This document shows positions 12,640-16,642 of a DNA stretch of 16,642 bases, one piece after another. Source of the DNA: CAYLZO01 sp964387775 (GTDB taxonomy: Bacteria > Chloroflexota > Anaerolineae > JAAYZQ01); contig CAYLZO010000109.1 in NCBI GenBank assembly GCA_964387775.1, forward strand, positions 1 through 16,642, in the 5' to 3' direction. Position numbers and translations under genes: made by a program. The notes under the pieces were generated by a model that saw only the letters and a list, made by a program, of their open reading frames with translations, was not told the origin of the DNA and did not search any database. The number at the start of each line of letters is the position of its first letter. Position 1 is the stretch's first letter.

Positions 12640-13055
12640 CCTTGAATCCCTTCTGTCTCGAAAAGATAGGCGGCGATCCTATCGACAAAACGTCGAGCCG
12701 CATCGAGTGCCTTTTGAGTGATGGGGCGATCCGCGCCAAGCATGATTTCGTAGTCGCTGCTAATCCGGGACTCCATGACGGCACCGTAGAGGTCGCTGTA
12801 CTCACGCTCGATGATGCCGGGCTTGACGAAATACTCGCGAAAGGCCGAGATGACGCCGGCGTGTTTGCTGCGGCTGATGCCCCGGGTCCAGAGCAGGGCG
12901 CTGGCCGCGTAGAAAATGGCATAGTAGGCGCGATTGACGGCCGTGTCGTAGAAGCCATGTTCCAGGTTCGACGCCGAGGCTTCCAGGGCACGACGGACCA
13001 TCCGCAGGTAGGCTTTGATCTGATCGCGACGATCCAGGATCTCTTCTTCGGCCAT
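12636..13055 (-). CDS. HEPN-domain protein (upstream module)
   Basis: 139 residues from ATG 13055-13053 (MAEEEILDRRDQIKAYLRMV). It is the paralogue of the gene at 11592, sharing NRAYYAIFYAASALL, GISRSKHAGVISAFREYFV and SRISSDYEIML. Longer in-frame starts exist upstream but lie before the perfect promoter and inside the opposite TrmO gene, so they are rejected. No R-x4-6-H motif is visible at the central helix. Together with the MNT gene at 12280 it forms one two-gene operon that looks duplicated, promoter included, at 11239-12046. Confidence 0.87.
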   Translation of the reverse strand: MAEEEILDRRDQIKAYLRMVRRALEASASNLEHGFYDTAVNRAYYAIFYAASALLWTRGISRSKHAGVISAFREYFVKPGIIEREYSDLYGAVMESRISSDYEIMLGADRPITQKALDAARRFVDRIAAYLFETEGIQG

Positions 13056-13064
13056 AATGGATCT

Positions 13065-13093
13065 ATTATAGATTGGTTGTGAGAAAATGTCAA
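13065..13093 (-). promoter_or_regulatory. Perfect-consensus promoter of the second HEPN/MNT module
   Basis: On the minus strand, TTGACA (13088-13093), 17 nt, TATAAT (13065-13070), then 9 nt to the ATG. Geometry is identical to 12018-12046. The -35 box covers an upstream in-frame ATG (13087) of the divergent TrmO gene, so the two transcription units face apart here. Confidence 0.85.
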
Positions 13094-13119
13094 AGGAATC
13101 CAGACAAGCACGCGAGACG

Positions 13120-13590
13120 ATGGCGATTTCGTACCGGCCCATCGGCGTGATCCACAGCCCGTTCGAGGACATCGAAAATGTGCCCATCCAGCCCTCGGCG
13201 GCCAGCGGGCTGCGCGGCACGGTCGAGGTCTTTGCCGAGTTCGCGCCCGGCCTCCGGGACCTGGACGGCTTTTCGCACGTCATCTTGCTCTACCACTTTC
13301 ACCGGGTCACGCAGACCCGCCTGACCGCCGTTCCGTTCCTGGATCAGAGGCCACGGGGGCTCTTTGCCACCCGCGCGCTGAGCCGACCCAACCCCATCGG
13401 GCTGTCCATCGTCCGGTTGCTGGGCGTCGAGGGCGGCGTGCTCCACGTGGAAAGCGTGGACATCGTAGACGGTACGCCGCTGCTGGACGTCAAGCCCTAC
13501 GTGCCGGCCTTCGACCATCACGAGGTGGAGCGCGCGCGTGGGCTGGCTGGCAGAGGCCGGCGAGGACGTCAGGCAGAAAAAGTCAGATGA
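13120..13590 (+). CDS. trmO: TrmO/TsaA-type tRNA m6t6A37 methyltransferase
   Basis: 156 residues from ATG 13120 (MAISYRPIGVIHSPF), the usual family start. An upstream ATG at 13087 would add 11 residues with no family likeness. The UPF0066 blocks are all present: RPIGVIHSPF, ASGLRGTVEVF, DLDGFSHVILLYHFHR, RGLFATRALSRPNPIGLSIVRL, VDIVDGTPLLDVKPYVPAFD. TrmO uses SAM to methylate N6 of t6A37 in threonine tRNAs; some relatives act on other substrates. The C-terminal Arg-rich end (RARGLAGRGRRGRQAEKVR) is short of the extra domain seen in E. coli TrmO, giving the compact form. It is 28 nt before the second MinD-ferredoxin gene and probably co-transcribed with it. A link between tRNA modification and cofactor assembly is not evident. 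Confidence 0.85.
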   Translation: MAISYRPIGVIHSPFEDIENVPIQPSAASGLRGTVEVFAEFAPGLRDLDGFSHVILLYHFHRVTQTRLTAVPFLDQRPRGLFATRALSRPNPIGLSIVRLLGVEGGVLHVESVDIVDGTPLLDVKPYVPAFDHHEVERARGLAGRGRRGRQAEKVR

Positions 13591-13618
13591 TCGGTTCAAA
13601 TAGGGGAGTATACACACT

Positions 13619-14509
13619 ATGAAGCAACTCGTCATTCTCAGCGGCAAGGGGGGCACGGGCAAGACGTCGGTGGCGGCGGCGCTGGCCCACCTGGCCTCTC
13701 AGGAGCTGCCCCTCGTCCTGGCCGACGCCGATGTGGACGCCGCCAACCTGGAGCTGGTGCTCGACCCCGTCCGGCGGGAGACGCACGAGTTCTGGAGCGG
13801 CCAGGTGGCCATCATCGATCCCGAGGCCTGCCAGCGCTGCGGCGTCTGCTACGACGTCTGCCGCTTCGAGGCCGTCGTCCCCGGCGACGACGGCCAGGCG
13901 TACCGCGTGGACCCGCTGGCCTGCGAAGGCTGCGCCTCTTGCGTCTACCAATGCCCCGAGGACGCCATCCGCAGCGAGGAGCAGCAGGCCGGGCTCTGGT
14001 TCCGCTCCGATACGCGCTTTGGGCCGCTGTTCCACGCCCACCTTTTCGCCGCCCAGGAGAACTCGGGCAAGCTGGTGACGCTGGTCAAGGGGAAAAGCCG
14101 GGCGCTGGGCCTGGAACAAGGCGCCGATTTGGTCCTCGTCGACGGGCCGCCGGGCATCGGCTGCCCGGTCATCTCGGCCAGCGCCGGCGCCGACCTGGCC
14201 CTGCTGGTCACCGAGCCCACCGTCTCGGGCGCCCACGACCTGGACCGCATCTTGCGCACGGTGAACCACTTTCGCGTGCCGGCGCTGGTGCTCATCAACA
14301 AGGCCGACATCAACCCGGCGCACACGGCGGCCATCGAAGCCTACTGCGCCGAGCAGGGAATCGAGGTCGTGGGCAAGCTGCCCTACGACACCGTCGTCAC
14401 CGAGGCGATGGTCCAGGGCCAGCCGGTGACCGCCTACGAGCCCGACGGGGCGATGGCGGCGGCGCTGCGCGACGCCTGGACGCGGATCCGCGCCCGGCTG
14501 GAGGAATGA
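13619..14509 (+). CDS. MinD-like P-loop ATPase with inserted 2[4Fe-4S] ferredoxin domain (second copy)
   Basis: 296 residues, intact. AGGGGAG (13602-13608) precedes the ATG. Walker A is LSGKGGTGKTS (7-17) and the switch region is ADADVDAANLE. The ferredoxin insert (about 62-120) carries CQRCGVCYDVC (Cys71, 74, 77, 81) and CEGCASCVYQCPEDAI (Cys102, 105, 108, 112). The second ATPase half has LVLVDGPPGIGCPVISASAGADL (Walker B with a GIGCPV cysteine), LLVTEPTVSGAHDL and VLINKADI. It is a paralogue of the gene at 10144 and shares domain order and the T-E-P-T motif. Two such ATPases side by side often occur in anaerobes and may act as a heterodimer. The GCPV cysteine after Walker B is conserved in both copies (TACPVVE in the first). 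Confidence 0.93.
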   Translation: MKQLVILSGKGGTGKTSVAAALAHLASQELPLVLADADVDAANLELVLDPVRRETHEFWSGQVAIIDPEACQRCGVCYDVCRFEAVVPGDDGQAYRVDPLACEGCASCVYQCPEDAIRSEEQQAGLWFRSDTRFGPLFHAHLFAAQENSGKLVTLVKGKSRALGLEQGADLVLVDGPPGIGCPVISASAGADLALLVTEPTVSGAHDLDRILRTVNHFRVPALVLINKADINPAHTAAIEAYCAEQGIEVVGKLPYDTVVTEAMVQGQPVTAYEPDGAMAAALRDAWTRIRARLEE

Positions 14510-14526
14510 GAAGGAGGTGAATTTCC

Positions 14527-15018
14527 TTGATTCTCATCAAGCAAGAACGCTGCACCGGCTGCGGCATGTGCCTGGACGTCTGTCCCCACGGCGCTCTCTA
14601 CCTGTTGGAGGGCAAGGCCGTGGTCGACGAGGCGCTCTGCCGCGAATGTGAAGCGTGCGTATCCGCCTGCCCCGAACGAGCTATTCTCATCACGGAAAGG
14701 ACACGCGAGTCGGCATCCGCGCCGACTCGCGCGCCCGCCGTCCGGCCGGAGCCAGACGTCATCCATGTCAGGACGGAACGCGCCCCCGCCCCCGTCCCGT
14801 TGCGGACCCGGGTGCTGCCCGTGGTTGGCGCGGCCCTGGCCTGGGCCGGGCGCGAGATCGTGCCCCGCCTGGCCGACTTTTTCCTGGAGAGCTGGGATCG
14901 CCGGGCGAGCGAGCAACGCGCAACGGCCAGCGGATCCCGTTCCTCCGGGACGAACGCACAGGCCGGACGGGGCGGCGGTCGCCGGCACCGGCGGCGGCAC
15001 CGTGGAAACCACGCATAA
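14527..15018 (+). CDS. 2[4Fe-4S] ferredoxin with long basic tail
   Basis: 163 residues from a TTG, with a perfect AAGGAGGTGA (14511-14520) 6 nt upstream. The N-terminal 60 residues are a bacterial-type ferredoxin: CTGCGMCLDVCPHGAL and CRECEACVSACPERAI, two 4Fe-4S sites. A spacer rich in Ala, Pro and Arg leads to an amphipathic or weakly hydrophobic segment (RVLPVVGAALAWAGREIVPRL, about 95-115). The end is strongly basic (GGGRRHRRRHRGNHA). The long tail is unusual for a simple ferredoxin and suggests docking to a partner, a nucleic acid or the membrane surface. It sits between the second MinD-ferredoxin ATPase (17 nt) and the flavoprotein (21 nt) and is the likely electron carrier between them. 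Confidence 0.88.
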   Translation: MILIKQERCTGCGMCLDVCPHGALYLLEGKAVVDEALCRECEACVSACPERAILITERTRESASAPTRAPAVRPEPDVIHVRTERAPAPVPLRTRVLPVVGAALAWAGREIVPRLADFFLESWDRRASEQRATASGSRSSGTNAQAGRGGGRRHRRRHRGNHA

Positions 15019-15039
15019 AATCGTACGAGGAGGTACAAA

Positions 15040-16380
15040 ATGGAAACATTCGACGCAGTCGTCATTGGTGGCAGCGCCGCTGGCATCCCGGCGGCCATCA
15101 CGGCCAGGCGGCACTATCCCGAGGCCCGGGTGGCCGTCGTCCGGCAGGAAAAACAGGTGCCCGTTCCCTGTGGCATCCCCTACATCTTTGGCACGCTCGG
15201 CTCGGCCGAGGCGAACCTGATCCCCGACAAGGCCGTGACCGGCCACGGCGCGACGCTCATCGTGGACGAGGCGACGGCCCTCGACCGCGAGGCGCACACG
15301 GTCACGACGGCCGGAGGGCACGTCATCGGCTACGAGAAGCTGATCCTGGCCACCGGCTCGCTGCCGGTCGTGCCCCCCATCCCGGGCCACGACCTGGAGA
15401 ACGTCTTTGCCGTCCACAAGGACGTCGCCTACCTCGACAGCCTCGCGCACAAGATGGACGAGGCGCGCGACGTCGTCGTCATCGGCGGCGGCTTTATCGG
15501 CATGGAGATGGCCGACGAGTGCCGCAAGCGGGGCGATCTCAACCTCACCGTCGTCGAGATGCTGCCCCACTGCCTCTTCCTGGCCTTTGACGAGGACCTC
15601 TGCGTCCAGGCCGAGCAGGCCCTCATCGACGCCGGGGTGCAGGTGCGCACCGAGGCCCGCGCCCGGCGCATCCTGGGCAACGGCAAGGCGGAAGCCGTCG
15701 AGCTGGAGGGCGGTGAGACGCTCCCGGCCGACATGGTCATCTTTGGCATCGGCGCCCGGCCCAACGTCGAGCTGGCCCGGGCGGCAGATCTCGAACTCGG
15801 CCCGCTGGGGGCCATCGCCGTGGACCGCTACATGCAGACCAACGACCCCGACGTCCTGGCCGTGGGCGACTGTGCCGAAAAGTTCAGCTTTTTCACCGGC
15901 CAGCCGAGCGGGCTGCGCCTGGCCTCCATCGCCACGGCCGAGGCGCGCATCGCCGGCGCCAACCTCTTTGCGCTGCGGCGCGAGAACCCGGGCGCCATCG
16001 GCGTCTTTTCGACCAAGCTCAACGGCTTGGCCATGGGCATCGCCGGCATCGGCGAAAAGGCGGCCCAGGAGGCGCGCATCGACTATGTGATCGGCCAGGC
16101 CGAGGCGGTCGATCGCCATCCGGGCGGCATGCCGGGCGCCCACAAGCTCCAGGTCAAGCTGATCTTTCGCAAGTACTCGGGCCAGCTCGTCGGCGGGCAG
16201 GTGTGCGGCGGCGACTCGACCGGCGAGTTCCTGAACCTCATCGCCGCCCTCATCCAGGCCCGGATGGACGCCGACCAGATCGCCACCTTCCAGATGGGCA
16301 CCCACCCGGCGCTGACCGCCTCGCCCATCGCCTACCAGTTGGTCAACGCGGCGGAGCAGGCCCTGGTCCAGATCAAGTGA
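15040..16380 (+). CDS. FAD-dependent CoA-disulfide reductase/NADH oxidase-like oxidoreductase
   Basis: 446 residues. GAGGAGGT (15027-15034) is 5 nt before the ATG. FAD site: VVIGGSAAGIPAAI (7-20). Redox cysteine Cys44 sits in PVPCGIPYIFG, the single-cysteine motif of the CoA-disulfide reductase/NADH oxidase/peroxidase class. NAD(P)H site: VVVIGGGFIGMEMADE (about 146-161). Second FAD motif: VLAVGDCAE (about 271-279). The dimerisation domain (about 330-446) follows, with GMAGxG-like GMAIGIAGIG replaced by GLAMGIAGIGEKA and ending HPALTASPIAYQLVNAAEQAL. No rhodanese domain is attached. It may reduce CoA disulfide, persulfide or another low-molecular-weight thiol, and could recycle the thiol used by the Sec-peroxiredoxin. 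Its position after a ferredoxin suggests ferredoxin- or NADH-linked redox supply. Confidence 0.9.
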   Translation: METFDAVVIGGSAAGIPAAITARRHYPEARVAVVRQEKQVPVPCGIPYIFGTLGSAEANLIPDKAVTGHGATLIVDEATALDREAHTVTTAGGHVIGYEKLILATGSLPVVPPIPGHDLENVFAVHKDVAYLDSLAHKMDEARDVVVIGGGFIGMEMADECRKRGDLNLTVVEMLPHCLFLAFDEDLCVQAEQALIDAGVQVRTEARARRILGNGKAEAVELEGGETLPADMVIFGIGARPNVELARAADLELGPLGAIAVDRYMQTNDPDVLAVGDCAEKFSFFTGQPSGLRLASIATAEARIAGANLFALRRENPGAIGVFSTKLNGLAMGIAGIGEKAAQEARIDYVIGQAEAVDRHPGGMPGAHKLQVKLIFRKYSGQLVGGQVCGGDSTGEFLNLIAALIQARMDADQIATFQMGTHPALTASPIAYQLVNAAEQALVQIK

Positions 16381-16413
16381 CCGGCGCGCGGCGGTGAAAG
16401 GGGCAACGGCGTG

Positions 16414-16642
<229 letters not shown>

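Noticed and set aside
13087..13119. Earlier ATG for TrmO
   Set aside because: The extra 11 residues have no family likeness, the ATG lies within the -35 box of the divergent promoter and no good ribosome site precedes it.
14434..16305. Minus-strand open frame of 623 codons opposite the ferredoxin and flavoprotein
   Set aside because: The opposite strand carries unmistakable ferredoxin and FAD/NAD motifs. The long antisense frame arises from high GC at third positions.

Overview
The window is a GC-rich bacterial contig, most likely from a metagenome-assembled anaerobe. A Chloroflexota (Anaerolineae-like) origin is my best guess. It rests on gene content, strong AGGAGG ribosome sites, TTG/GTG starts, heptamer intergenic repeats and CCCTCTCCCC-type hairpins, not on any phylogenetic marker. 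The contig carries assembly scars: a 100-N gap with the same 55 bp on both sides (10367-10576) and a terminal run of 36 C (16607-16642).

Layout. On the minus strand at the left are a membrane-anchored Ig-like (Big_5) protein that runs off the edge, an acidic protein of unknown function, and a PHP-family metal-dependent phosphoesterase. A divergent promoter region (3643-3786) with a PadR-type palindrome separates these from a plus-strand block that begins with a PadR regulator. Next come a 31-codon remnant of what looks like a DUF364 (heavy-metal chelation) gene cut off by a heptamer array, then an Mrp/NBP35 Fe-S carrier ATPase. A peroxiredoxin follows with an in-frame TGA exactly at the catalytic cysteine and a SECIS-like hairpin directly downstream, so it is probably a selenoprotein.

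From 6540 to 16380 the plus strand holds a metal-cofactor locus: a DUF5320 protein, two NifX/NifB-type cofactor-binding proteins, a zinc-ribbon protein, a NifU/IscU-type scaffold, and a CDF metal transporter fused to a NifX domain. Downstream are two MinD-like ATPases with inserted 2[4Fe-4S] ferredoxin domains, TrmO, a 2[4Fe-4S] ferredoxin and a CoA-disulfide-reductase-like flavoprotein. A lipoprotein is cut by the right edge. Between the two MinD-ferredoxin genes, on the minus strand, lie two tandem paralogous HEPN/MNT modules. Each is driven by a perfect TTGACA-N17-TATAAT promoter 9 nt from the start codon, and a 220-bp MITE-like inverted-repeat element separates them.

Reading of the whole: metal import or export (CDF), cluster assembly and carriage (NifU, Mrp, NifX), ATP-driven ferredoxin-type electron or cluster delivery (two MinD-Fd proteins plus a ferredoxin), and peroxide/thiol defence (Sec-peroxiredoxin, CoADR-like) look like one module for building and protecting an oxygen-sensitive metallocofactor. 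Its target is not visible here. No rRNA, tRNA, CRISPR array or selenocysteine machinery gene was seen in the window.
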